Below, piece after piece: positions 1 to 7,067 of a stretch of DNA of 14,778 bases. The notes under the pieces were generated by a model. It was not told where the DNA came from. It did not search any database and was given only the letters and a program-made list of their open reading frames with translations. The stretch is from Desulfotignum sp. (GTDB lineage: Bacteria > Desulfobacterota > Desulfobacteria > Desulfobacterales > Desulfobacteraceae). The DNA lies in assembly GCA_011390235.1 (NCBI GenBank), contig JAABSS010000124.1, forward strand, positions 1 through 14,778. Direction: 5' to 3'. How positions within the stretch are numbered: position 1 is the stretch's first letter; every line of letters starts with the position of its first letter. The translations under genes were made by a program, and so were the position numbers.

Positions 1-556
1 TTGCCTGGATATCACAGGGGGCCTCTCCTCTGAAGGCCCGGAGCAGCCCGGCACCGGCAAAGGATGTCAGCATATCATCCATGTCCGCCTCATCCAGGGG
101 CGCAATTTTAAAGACAATATCTGCCAGGACTTCGGTGAATATCCCCCCTAAGCCGAACATGATCACCGGCCCGAACTGGGGGTCCCTGAACATCCCGGCA
201 ACAAGTTCGCGTTTTCCCTGAACCATGGGCTGCACCAGGAACCCTTCCAGATCTTTGCCTGTACGGGCCGTCATTTTTCGGGCCGCAGCCATGACCTGGG
301 CTTCCGTGGTCAGCCCTAAGTACACCAGGTCTGCTTCTGTTTTATGCAAAACCGCTGCACCCATGCCCTTGAGAACCACGGGAAATCCTGATGCCGATGC
401 TGCCCGGGCCGCTTCTTCCGGTGTTTTGGCCTGATAATCCTTGACCACCGGCATGCCCATGGCCTGAAAAATCTGTTTGGCATCAGCTTCTGTTATGTGT
501 TTTTGGTTTTCCTGTGCAGCCTTTGCCAGGACCGCTTCAATATCAATGGCACCCAT
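1..556 (-). CDS. ADP-forming acyl-CoA synthetase, ATP-grasp (beta-type) part, 3' end outside window
   Basis: Reading the minus strand from ATG at 556 gives 185 residues of open frame to the window edge. The sequence matches the ATP-grasp domain of NDP-forming acyl-CoA synthetases, which convert acyl-CoA, ADP and phosphate to acid, CoA and ATP, or the reverse, in the cytoplasm. Visible family motifs are PVVLKGMGAAVLHKTEADL near residues 59-77, VQPMVQGKREL near 108-118, RDPQFGPVIMFGLGGIFTEV near 124-143 and a following KIAPL. The start codon shares its first base with the stop of the upstream TetR gene (TAATG), so the two are probably translationally coupled. Since the N-terminus is the ATP-grasp domain itself, this is either a separate beta subunit or a protein with the CoA-binding domains placed after it; the missing part would decide. 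Substrate (acetate, aryl or branched acyl) cannot be told from this fragment. Confidence 0.88.
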   Translation of the reverse strand, partial: MGAIDIEAVLAKAAQENQKHITEADAKQIFQAMGMPVVKDYQAKTPEEAARAASASGFPVVLKGMGAAVLHKTEADLVYLGLTTEAQVMAAARKMTARTGKDLEGFLVQPMVQGKRELVAGMFRDPQFGPVIMFGLGGIFTEVLADIVFKIAPLDEADMDDMLTSFAGAGLLRAFRGEAPCDIQA

Positions 557-1149
557 TATTTTTTTACCCCGTAAGATACAATGTTTATAATACCGCTGGA
601 TGCGGCCTGCACATCGATTTCCCTGTCAAATATCACCTGTTTCAGACAGGTATGTTCAATGGCCCCGAGTATTACCTTCTGTAATAAAAAAGGATCAGTC
701 TCCGGTTTGAGTTCTTTTTTTGCAATGCCGTCACAGACAATTTCCCGGATAAGCCTGCTGTATTTTTTCACCATGGCGTAGGCACAAGAATCAAAATACG
801 CCGGAGAGTTGCGCACCTCCAGCAGCAGGATTCTGGCAAACACCCGGTTCTGGTTGTAGCTTTCAAGACTGGCTGAAACAATGGCCTCCAGTTTTTCCAT
901 GCAGGTGTTTTCTGCTGCTGTCCTGTCCTGGACAAGTGATAAAAACCCTGCAAAGTGCTGGTGCAGGACCTGATAAAGCAGATCTTTTTTATCCTTGAAA
1001 TACTTGTAGATCAGCCCTTCGGTCACCCCGGCATTTTTCGCGATTTCAGCAATGGTAATGGACTGAAAATCTTTTGTACCCATCAGGGTGGAAAAAGATG
1101 CCATGATCTTGATTCTGCCCGGCGGACTGGTTTTACATACAGGTTTCAT
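556..1149 (-). CDS. TetR/AcrR-family transcriptional regulator
   Basis: A 197-residue protein, the normal length for TetR-family repressors. The N-terminal DNA-binding domain is clear: ITIAEIAKNAGVTEGLIYKY at residues 31-50 is the typical helix-turn-helix, followed by FKDKKDLLYQVL, the usual start of helix 4. The rest is a helical ligand-binding domain without recognisable specificity. ATG at 1149 is preceded by AGGAAG six bases upstream. The gene overlaps the acyl-CoA synthetase by one base, which suggests that the regulator controls that enzyme and that its ligand is an acyl-CoA or related acid; this is inference from context, in line with FadR/PaaR-like TetR regulators of acyl-CoA metabolism. 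A palindrome at 1186-1204 overlies the probable -10 of its own promoter and fits autorepression. Confidence 0.9.
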   Translation of the reverse strand: MKPVCKTSPPGRIKIMASFSTLMGTKDFQSITIAEIAKNAGVTEGLIYKYFKDKKDLLYQVLHQHFAGFLSLVQDRTAAENTCMEKLEAIVSASLESYNQNRVFARILLLEVRNSPAYFDSCAYAMVKKYSRLIREIVCDGIAKKELKPETDPFLLQKVILGAIEHTCLKQVIFDREIDVQAASSGIINIVSYGVKK

Positions 1150-1185
1150 GGCTGCTTCCTTGCATGGAATTGCGGATCACAAAAG

Positions 1186-1204
1186 GTGAGTAAACCTTAC
1201 TTAC
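1186..1204. promoter_or_regulatory. Candidate TetR operator (imperfect palindrome)
   Basis: GTGAGTAA-ACC-TTACTTAC: eight-base arms match at 7 of 8 positions around a 3-base centre. It lies 37 bases upstream of the TetR start codon and covers the candidate -10 of that promoter. Position and size fit a TetR-family operator used for autorepression. No binding data; assignment is inference. Confidence 0.55.
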
Positions 1205-1222
1205 AAAATACCGGTCTGTCAA
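1194..1222 (-). promoter_or_regulatory. Candidate sigma-70 promoter for the TetR/acyl-CoA synthetase operon
   Basis: On the minus strand a perfect -35 TTGACA (1222-1217) is followed after 17 bases by TAAGGT (1199-1194), a weak -10 with 3 of 6 matches. The -10 is embedded in the palindrome 1186-1204. The good -35 and correct spacing support it; the poor -10 lowers confidence. Confidence 0.45.
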
Positions 1223-1590
1223 GAACAAATATCGAAACCCGTAACGCTATAATAAGGCCTGTCATCTCTGGCCCTGGTTTTGCCCTGTACGCAACCTTTG
1301 CCTCAACCATAATTTAAGACATTTTTTTGTGATTGCGTATGTTGCATTATAAAGTCCCAGATGTCAGGAGTTCTGAAATTTTGTTCTGCAGAGTAACAGC
1401 CCCTGCCAATATCCCGGCAAAACTGCACGAAATACCCATTGTCCAATGAAAATCCCTGCAAAACGACCTTTTTGCATGCAGACACCCTCTAATTTTGATG
1501 TAACAGGAATCTAGTGAAAATCCCACAAAGGTATGATAGGGTGCGCTCCCATGAAATACCCGGCCCATTATGCCATCACCAATTATTATA
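1223..1590. other. Non-coding stretch, no gene recognised
   Basis: About 370 bases between the divergent TetR and PHP genes. Short open frames exist on the minus strand (for example from ATG at 1622 down to a stop near 1347, 91 codons), but they lack a ribosome binding site and resemble no family I know. No tRNA, riboswitch or transposon end was seen. It may hold the PHP gene promoter, although no convincing -35/-10 pair was found, or it may be decayed sequence. Confidence 0.4.
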
Positions 1591-1627
1591 ACGCGATGGT
1601 CACGTTTTTTAGACTTGATCATCGCGT
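1591..1627 (+). promoter_or_regulatory. 12-bp hairpin directly before the PHP gene ribosome binding site
   Basis: Arms ACGCGATGGTCA (1591-1602) and TGATCATCGCGT (1616-1627) pair over 12 positions with one G-U wobble in RNA; the loop is 13 bases with six T. The hairpin ends 2 bases before the AAGGA at 1630-1634 of the PHP gene. It may protect the mRNA 5' end or modulate ribosome access; it is not a standard terminator, as no T-run follows the stem. Confidence 0.6.
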
Positions 1628-1642
1628 ATAAGGACGTTTCCC

Positions 1643-2422
1643 ATGTCCCTTGATATGCACAGCGACACCCACATGCACTCCACCTATTCCGACGGCAGCA
1701 CCACCATTGCTGCAATGGCTGAAGCCGCCTTTAAAAAAGGATTTACCACCATTGCCATCACCGACCATGTGCCTTTGCCCTTTGACACCCGGTATGCCAT
1801 GAAAATGGAACAGATGGCTGCATACCGCAAAGAGATAGGCCGGGTAAAGCGTGCATATGAAGGCAGAATGGCCGTGAAAACCGGCCTGGAAATCGAATAT
1901 ATCCCGGAGCACAAAGACTGGCTTGCATCCATCGCATCCATGGACTGGGATCTCACCATTGCATCGGTTCACACCCTGGTTGTGGGAAGCACCCCCTGCC
2001 TGGTCAACGGCAACGGCACTGAATTTCACACCTGCCTGGGTAAAAATTTCAACCATGATATCATAGCCCTTTGCCGGACATATTACCAGATCCTGCAGGA
2101 AGCGGTGCAAACCGGGTGGTTCGATATAGTGGGACACCTGGATGTATTGAAAAAATACAATACCGATAACCGGTTTTTCAATGAAACCGATACCTGGTAC
2201 CAAGAACTGGTGGAAGATACCCTGGATGTCATCAGGGACCAGAAAATGAAACTGGAAATCAACATGGGTGCCATGGCGCATCCCATTGGAATTCCCTACC
2301 CATCACCCTGGATTGTAAAGACAGCACAGAAAAAAGGGATTGCACTGGTCATGGGATCTGATGCCCACCGTCCTGAAGCCATTGGTCAGGATTTTGACCG
2401 GATCCAGGACATGCTTACCTGA
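1643..2422 (+). CDS. PHP-domain phosphatase, histidinol-phosphatase (HisK)-like
   Basis: A 259-residue PHP-family metal-dependent hydrolase, the length usual for HisK-type histidinol phosphatases (HisK, EC 3.1.3.15, dephosphorylates histidinol phosphate in histidine synthesis). Metal-ligand motifs appear in order: HSDTHMHSTYSDG (D8, H10, H12), AITDH (H42), GLEIE (E83), ASVH (H110), DIVGHLD (H165) and GSDAHRPE (D240, H242). The start ATG has AAGGA eight bases upstream. There are no other histidine-biosynthesis genes nearby, so the exact substrate is not proven; a YcdX-like or other small phosphoester phosphatase remains possible. The gene stands alone, divergent from the TetR gene and convergent with the thioesterase. 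A strong hairpin at 1591-1627 lies immediately before its ribosome binding site. Confidence 0.85.
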   Translation: MSLDMHSDTHMHSTYSDGSTTIAAMAEAAFKKGFTTIAITDHVPLPFDTRYAMKMEQMAAYRKEIGRVKRAYEGRMAVKTGLEIEYIPEHKDWLASIASMDWDLTIASVHTLVVGSTPCLVNGNGTEFHTCLGKNFNHDIIALCRTYYQILQEAVQTGWFDIVGHLDVLKKYNTDNRFFNETDTWYQELVEDTLDVIRDQKMKLEINMGAMAHPIGIPYPSPWIVKTAQKKGIALVMGSDAHRPEAIGQDFDRIQDMLT

Positions 2423-2503
2423 AAAAAGACCTCTGTCATTGAATAACCCTGCCGGTGCGCTCTGCAGGCAACGCCTTGAAAATGGAAGAAGACAGCCCCT
2501 GGA

Positions 2504-2941
2504 TCAGATATCCCTGCCTGCCACCGGCATCACCGCCATGGTCAATCTGGATACACAGACTTTTTCTCCGGCTGCATTTTCTATGGTAATGTCCCAGACA
2601 TGTGTGGTACGTCCCAGGTGTACCGGCCGCACCGTACCGGTCACCCTACCTGTGCGCACCTGCTTGAGATGATTGGCTGATATTTCAAGACCCACGGAAT
2701 AATGATCCGAATCCAGGGCCAGAAAAGAGGCCACACTGCCCAGTGTTTCAGCCAGTACAACCGATGCCCCGCCATGGAGAATGCCCATGGGCTGGACTGT
2801 GCGATGGTCCACCGGCATGGTGGCGCAGATAAAATCAGGTCCGAATTTTGTAAATTCAATGCCCATATGGCCCACAATGGTTTTATCGATGATCGCTTCA
2901 AAGGGTTTCATGTCAAGGGGTTGCTTCCAAATCTGCTGCAT
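2504..2941 (-). CDS. Hotdog-fold acyl-CoA thioesterase (PaaI superfamily, YdiI/MenI-like)
   Basis: A 145-residue hotdog thioesterase that cleaves acyl- or aroyl-CoA to the free acid in the cytoplasm. It resembles E. coli YdiI/MenI (1,4-dihydroxy-2-naphthoyl-CoA hydrolase, 136 residues) along its length: MPVDHRTVQPMGILHGGASV, then VLAETLGSVAS carrying the expected catalytic Glu (E65), GLEISANHLKQVRTGRVTG, and VSRLTMAV at the C-terminus. I chose ATG at 2941, which has GGAG five bases upstream and matches the start of YdiI; a longer frame from TTG at 2986 is possible but has no good ribosome binding site. Menaquinone synthesis is the best guess at its role, but these enzymes are broad in substrate range and no men genes are present here. 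Confidence 0.85.
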   Translation of the reverse strand: MQQIWKQPLDMKPFEAIIDKTIVGHMGIEFTKFGPDFICATMPVDHRTVQPMGILHGGASVVLAETLGSVASFLALDSDHYSVGLEISANHLKQVRTGRVTGTVRPVHLGRTTHVWDITIENAAGEKVCVSRLTMAVMPVAGRDI

Positions 2942-3000
2942 GTCGTCTCCGTCTATTTTTCGGGATGTCACACCCAATTTTTTCAACCAATAAAAATTTT

Positions 3001-3046
3001 ATATGAAAGCCATCAGTACTCAGCTAAAAGCTAACAGCTTTCATAT
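3001..3046. repeat. Intergenic palindrome with AGCT heptamers
   Basis: Perfect 10-bp arms ATATGAAAGC (3001-3010) and GCTTTCATAT (3037-3046) enclose 26 bases. Inside, AGCT recurs every 7 bases (3022, 3029, 3036), and an alternative small hairpin AAAGCT-AAC-AGCTTT (3027-3041) competes with the large one. It resembles dispersed intergenic palindromic repeats, but copy number cannot be judged here. On the minus strand a T-rich stretch follows, so weak termination of the upstream operon is also possible. Confidence 0.55.
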
Positions 3047-3099
3047 TTTGTTGTGGCCGCCAAGGCATGAATGTTATTGACTGTCTATGTTTATGCAGT

Positions 3100-3124
3100 T
3101 GCCGGACGGTGCCACCCCCGGCAC
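3100..3124 (-). terminator. GC-rich hairpin after the yibQ stop, weak terminator candidate
   Basis: TGCCGG (3100-3105) pairs with CCGGCA (3118-3123), or alternatively GTGCC (3109-3113) with GGCAC (3120-3124). It sits two bases beyond the end of the envelope operon. No T-tract follows on the minus strand, so it is at best part of a factor-dependent terminator or an RNA-stabilising stem. Confidence 0.25.
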
Positions 3125-3125
3125 A

Positions 3126-4307
3126 TCAACCGGGAATCCGCACCATCCGGCTGGCGGGAATGATCTCTATTTCTCCTTTTAATTTGGGCAGCTCAATCTT
3201 CAGGGTTTCCAGGGTGGCTGGATACGGGTGGCCGATGCCGATGGCAGCCCCGTGTTTTTTGGCAATTTTTTTGAGCTGGGCAAACTGACCGGTGATATAG
3301 CCGACCTCCTGGACATTGTCCAGAAAAACATCCCGTTCGGCAAACCGGACCTGAAGCAGGCGGGCAGATGCCCGGCACTGGGAGTTTTTCGCAGTTCTGG
3401 AATCAATGAAAAACAGATTCTTCTTTTTCAGGATGGTAAATATCTGGTTCATCTGGTTGGCCTGGGTGGTGAACATGGACCCCATGTGGTTGTTGACCCC
3501 TGACACCCCATGGACCTCCCCCAGATTTTTTTCCAGCTGGGCAATCAGCACATCGGGCGGCATGCTGGTGAGAAGGGCGCCGGGCCCTGGATTCACCGAT
3601 GGATATTCCATAGGTTCCATGGGCAGGTGCAGCATGATTTCAGCGCCTTTGTCAGCCAGCATTCTGGAAGTGATCCGGCCGAATGGAGACCAGGGCAGTA
3701 CGGAAAAACTGATATTTGGCTCCAGTGTATGCAGGGCCATGGCAATTTTTTTATCATACCCGATATCATCAATAATCAGGGCTATTCTGATGGTATCATC
3801 TTCCGGCAGGGGCCTCACAGCCGAAGGCTCTTTTCGGATATCACCCAGACCCTCAAAAACTTCATACACAATGGGGTGCCCGTTTTTTTCCATGAGACCG
3901 GACTGGGGTTTTTTGGGCGGCAGCTCACTGATATCTTCATAAACAGGCGCAGGTTTATCCAGGCCGTCTGATTTGTGGATATCTGGTGAGGGGGCAGGTG
4001 TGCCAGCAGACTTGGGTGCCTTTTCCGGCAAAGGTGCAGGCTGCCGTATGAACATATCCGCCAGCATGGCCCCTGTAAGGCAGATACCTACCAAAATCAG
4101 AACACCGATAATCACCTTTTTTAATTCCAACGGCACATCAACTTTTTTTGGGGTGCCGGTCTTTTTTTTGGAAGAAACCGATTGTTTTGTTCCGGATGTT
4201 TTTTTTTTGGTTACTGCTTTTTTGGGCACTGATTTTTTTGATGCTGATTTTTTGGGTGCCGCTTTTTTGGGTGCCGGTTTTCCGGCACCCTTTTTTTTAA
4301 TTGCCAT
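3126..4307 (-). CDS. yibQ: Divergent polysaccharide deacetylase (YibQ/DUF610 family) with a lysine-rich N-terminal tail
   Basis: A 393-residue protein. Residues 173-391 form the YibQ-type domain: RIALIIDDIGYD (D180, D181), IMLHLPMEPME (227-232), VNNHMGSMFT (272-277), FIDSRTAK (302-305) and IGHPYP (359-363). These correspond to the metal-site motifs of the NodB-like fold, so hydrolysis of an N-acetylated cell-envelope glycan is likely, though no activity is established for YibQ. Before it lie a Lys/Ala/Ser/Pro-rich tail (residues 4-56), a single membrane segment (about 65-86) and a Pro-rich linker, giving an inner-membrane protein with a basic cytoplasmic tail and periplasmic domain. The E. 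coli homologue has only a signal peptide. The ATG overlaps the end of the S41 protease gene by 11 bases; it is the last gene of the ftsEX operon. The tail is encoded by A-runs of 7 to 10. Confidence 0.88.
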   Translation of the reverse strand: MAIKKKGAGKPAPKKAAPKKSASKKSVPKKAVTKKKTSGTKQSVSSKKKTGTPKKVDVPLELKKVIIGVLILVGICLTGAMLADMFIRQPAPLPEKAPKSAGTPAPSPDIHKSDGLDKPAPVYEDISELPPKKPQSGLMEKNGHPIVYEVFEGLGDIRKEPSAVRPLPEDDTIRIALIIDDIGYDKKIAMALHTLEPNISFSVLPWSPFGRITSRMLADKGAEIMLHLPMEPMEYPSVNPGPGALLTSMPPDVLIAQLEKNLGEVHGVSGVNNHMGSMFTTQANQMNQIFTILKKKNLFFIDSRTAKNSQCRASARLLQVRFAERDVFLDNVQEVGYITGQFAQLKKIAKKHGAAIGIGHPYPATLETLKIELPKLKGEIEIIPASRMVRIPG

Positions 4308-5631
4308 TTACTTTTTTGAAAACTCCATAACTTATCAGGATATCAAGGGCTCTTCTCACCTGGGCATCCTGGAGAAGCTGTTCAGTTTCCTGCTGCTGCT
4401 GCGACTGTCTGGATGGCTCCTGCAGCGGTGTTTCGGATTCTTTGTCATCTTCTGCTTCAGGCATCAGACTGTTTTGCAGATCTTTTTCCTTAACCATCCT
4501 GTCAAAGGCAGAGGGTTGTTTTGTCTCTTTTTCCAGGATGGCCCGGGCCGCTGAAATATCGGGCTGGATGCCTTTTGCCTGTATGGATCTGCCGCTGGGC
4601 GTGTAATACCGGGCAATGGTATATTTGAGACCGTATCCGTCTTTCAATGGACGGACAGTCTGGACCGATCCTTTTCCAAAAGAAGGGGTACCCAAAATCA
4701 GTGCCCGGGAATGGTCCTGCAATGCGCCGGCCACAATTTCAGAAGCAGACGCAGACCCACCGTTGATCAGTACCACAATGGGATATTTCCGGTCATCTTT
4801 GCCGGGATGGGCTTCATATATCTGGGGATTTTTTTCCTGCCGCCCCTTGATGGATACAATCACGCCCTGGTCCAGAAAAAAATCAGAAGCCTTGATGGCT
4901 TGATCCAGCAGTCCACCGGGGTTATCCCGCAGGTCAATAACAAGCCCTTTGAGATCATTTTCATCTGTTTCCAGTTTTTCCAGGTGCTCGCGTATCTCTT
5001 CATGGGTATTCATCCTGAAATTGGTGACCCGCAGATACCCGTATCCGGGTTTGAGCATTGCCGATCTTACGCTGGTCATGGGAATCAGGTCCCGTTTTAA
5101 AGAAAACACCAGAGGCGCAGGTTCATCCTCCCGGATAATGGTAATTTCCACTTCTTCATGCCTGGGCCCCCGCATCTTGCTCACCGCCTCCCACAATGCC
5201 ATGCCTTTGGTGGATTCACCATCAATTTTCACAATGATATCCCCGGCAAAAATGCCGGCTTCATAGGCAGGGGTTCCCTCAATGGGAGACACCACGGTCA
5301 ATATGCCGTCTTTCATGGTAATTACAATGCCGATGCCGGAAAATTCCCCTTTGGTGTCATCTTGAAGGTCATCAAATGCTTCAGGCGGCATAAAACTGGA
5401 ATGGGGGTCCAGGTTTCCCACCATGCCTTTGATGGCATTGTGGATCAGGGTGTCGGCATCCACTTCATCCACGTAATTTTTTTCCAGTTCTTCCAGGACA
5501 TCAACGAATAATTTCAAAGACGTGTAGGTTTTGCCTGTTTCAGCACAAACCGGTATTCCCCAGGACATGGCCAGTGCAAGGGCCAAAGCTGCCCCGAATA
5601 GCCACCGGGTATAAAACGATCGAATTATCAT
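4297..5631 (-). CDS. ctpA: S41 family C-terminal processing protease with PDZ domain
   Basis: A periplasmic serine protease of the CtpA/Prc type, 444 residues from ATG at 5631. This start is preceded by AAGGAG (spacing 10) and gives a clean signal peptide ending VCA before ETGK; an in-frame ATG at 5658 would overlap envC by 22 bases and has no ribosome binding site. Domain order: signal peptide, helical part with NYVDEVDADTLIHNAIKGMV, PDZ with GEFSGIGIVI and YEAGIFAGDIIVKIDG, then the S41 core. The Ser-Lys-Gln site is intact: GGSASASEIVAGAL (Ser295), GTPSFGKGSVQ (Lys320, Gln324). The C-terminal 70 residues are Glu/Gln-rich. Such proteases trim or degrade periplasmic proteins, including cell-wall hydrolases; its place between envC and yibQ points to control of septal or envelope enzymes (inference). 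Confidence 0.93.
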   Translation of the reverse strand: MIIRSFYTRWLFGAALALALAMSWGIPVCAETGKTYTSLKLFVDVLEELEKNYVDEVDADTLIHNAIKGMVGNLDPHSSFMPPEAFDDLQDDTKGEFSGIGIVITMKDGILTVVSPIEGTPAYEAGIFAGDIIVKIDGESTKGMALWEAVSKMRGPRHEEVEITIIREDEPAPLVFSLKRDLIPMTSVRSAMLKPGYGYLRVTNFRMNTHEEIREHLEKLETDENDLKGLVIDLRDNPGGLLDQAIKASDFFLDQGVIVSIKGRQEKNPQIYEAHPGKDDRKYPIVVLINGGSASASEIVAGALQDHSRALILGTPSFGKGSVQTVRPLKDGYGLKYTIARYYTPSGRSIQAKGIQPDISAARAILEKETKQPSAFDRMVKEKDLQNSLMPEAEDDKESETPLQEPSRQSQQQQETEQLLQDAQVRRALDILISYGVFKKVNGN

Positions 5632-5636
5632 GGGTT

Positions 5637-7067
5637 CTATGCTCCTTTTTTTAACCATTTCAGAGGATCCACCGGTTTTCCATGGTGTCTGACTTCAAAG
5701 TGCAGACAAAGCCCTTTGATGGAGCCGGTATCACCAGCTGTGGCAATCACTTCACCAGCATCCACTTTTTCACCTTTCTGCTTGAAAAATTCCTGCAAAT
5801 GGGCGTACAGGGTATAATAATTTTCACCATGGTCTATGATCAAAAGATTGCCATATCCTTTCAGCCATTCGGCAAACATGACCTTACCTTTAAATACAGA
5901 CCGGACCGGTTCCCCCCGTTCCACCTTTATATCAATTCCGCTCTGAAAAGTGAAGGAATTGTAATTTCCGGATCGAGACGGTCCGAACCGGGACACGATT
6001 TCTCCTTTAACCGGTGCGGACAGACGGCCTTTTAACCGGGAAAAAACAATGCCGTCCAGGGAAGAAGGTGTTTGTTTTCCAATGGCATGCATTTTTTCAT
6101 CCAGGCGCATGGCTGCATCTTTCAATGATGCAAGCGCTGCCTGGGACAAGGCTTTTTTCTGCCGGATGTCCTTGAGAATGGCCGCCTTTTTCTGACTTTC
6201 TTTTTCTTTGATGCGGATCTGAAGCGCCAGATCCTGTTCCAGTTTTGCTTTGGCTGCCTTTCGCTCTGTCAATTGGGCCGCAAGGGTCTGAAACCTTCCC
6301 AGATCCCGGGTCTGTTTTTCAATGGCCTGAAAATCAGACAGAACAATCCGTTTCATGGCATTCTGAGAAACAAAAAAGTCAAACACCGATGCCGGCAGCC
6401 CCATCATATCCAGACTGCCGATATTGTGCATACGGTAAAGGGCATCCAGCCGGTCTCCGGCATACACCTGGTTTTCCTGCAGCTGTGTGGCCAGCTGCTG
6501 TCTGTCGGCCTGTATGGCAGCAATGCTTTTATCCAGATTCCGGGTTTCTGTGGACAGAACATCCGCTCTGATCCGGGCCTGGTTCAATGTATAATCGATC
6601 TGGTTCAACCCTTCGATGATCTGTATTTCTTTTTTGCTGAACCGGGTTATCTGTTCTTGTTTTTCATTGATGCGGGTTTCAATGGTCTGTTTTTTTTCCT
6701 GTATACGGGGATCGGGTTTCAGGGTATCAGAAACCTGTGCAGACTCTGTTTTGTCTGCAGGGGTGACCGCCTGCAGTTCAATGTATTTGGGCCGATTCCG
6801 GACATAACCCTGATGGTTTTCATACTGCACTGTCACCCATCCACCGATGCCGCCTTTTACTTGTGTCACCGCCACTTTGGACCCTTTTTCCAGGACCAGC
6901 ACCACCGCGGCATCCCGGGAGGGTTCCGACCGGACATTGAGTCTGGCGGCAGTGATCGTGCCCTGGTAAATAACCGGCAGTGCGGCCCACAAGACCGTGG
7001 GCGCTACTGCCAACAGCCACGCCCATACCAGGATTATTTTAAAATTTGCTTTAAGGAGAGATAACAT
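5637..7067 (-). CDS. envC: EnvC-like murein hydrolase activator with N-terminal SH3b and degenerate LytM/M23 domain
   Basis: A periplasmic protein of 476 residues. Order: signal peptide (1-28, ending VLWA), bacterial SH3 domain (about 35-98, with TAARLNVRSEPS and GGWVTVQYENHQGYVRN), a long coiled coil (about 120-325) and a C-terminal LytM/M23 domain (about 350-472, with GEIVSRFGPSRSG, GYGNLLIIDHG, LYAHLQEF). The peptidase site is broken: the usual first zinc His (HxGID) is Gln (FQSGID, Q375) and the first His of HLHF is Cys (CLHF, C454), while D379, H423 and H456 remain. That fits an amidase activator recruited by FtsX rather than a peptidase. ATG at 7067 overlaps ftsX by 34 bases and has a GGGGTGG stretch upstream; a GTG at 7076 is an alternative. 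E. coli EnvC lacks the SH3 part. Confidence 0.9.
   Translation of the reverse strand: MLSLLKANFKIILVWAWLLAVAPTVLWAALPVIYQGTITAARLNVRSEPSRDAAVVLVLEKGSKVAVTQVKGGIGGWVTVQYENHQGYVRNRPKYIELQAVTPADKTESAQVSDTLKPDPRIQEKKQTIETRINEKQEQITRFSKKEIQIIEGLNQIDYTLNQARIRADVLSTETRNLDKSIAAIQADRQQLATQLQENQVYAGDRLDALYRMHNIGSLDMMGLPASVFDFFVSQNAMKRIVLSDFQAIEKQTRDLGRFQTLAAQLTERKAAKAKLEQDLALQIRIKEKESQKKAAILKDIRQKKALSQAALASLKDAAMRLDEKMHAIGKQTPSSLDGIVFSRLKGRLSAPVKGEIVSRFGPSRSGNYNSFTFQSGIDIKVERGEPVRSVFKGKVMFAEWLKGYGNLLIIDHGENYYTLYAHLQEFFKQKGEKVDAGEVIATAGDTGSIKGLCLHFEVRHHGKPVDPLKWLKKGA

Noticed and set aside
1347..1622. Possible 91-codon minus-strand gene from ATG at 1622
   Set aside because: No Shine-Dalgarno sequence, start lies inside the hairpin 1591-1627, and the product resembles no known family.
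1619..2281. A 220-codon minus-strand frame
   Set aside because: Antisense to the PHP phosphatase, which has all metal motifs and a good ribosome site.
2942..2986. N-terminal extension of the thioesterase from TTG at 2986
   Set aside because: ATG at 2941 has GGAG at good spacing and matches the YdiI start; the extension has neither.
5632..5658. Upstream ATG at 5658 for the S41 protease
   Set aside because: No ribosome site, overlaps envC, and spoils the clean signal peptide starting at 5631.
6273..7064. A 263-codon plus-strand frame antisense to envC
   Set aside because: Opposite a coherent SH3-coiled coil-LytM protein; the product has no family features.
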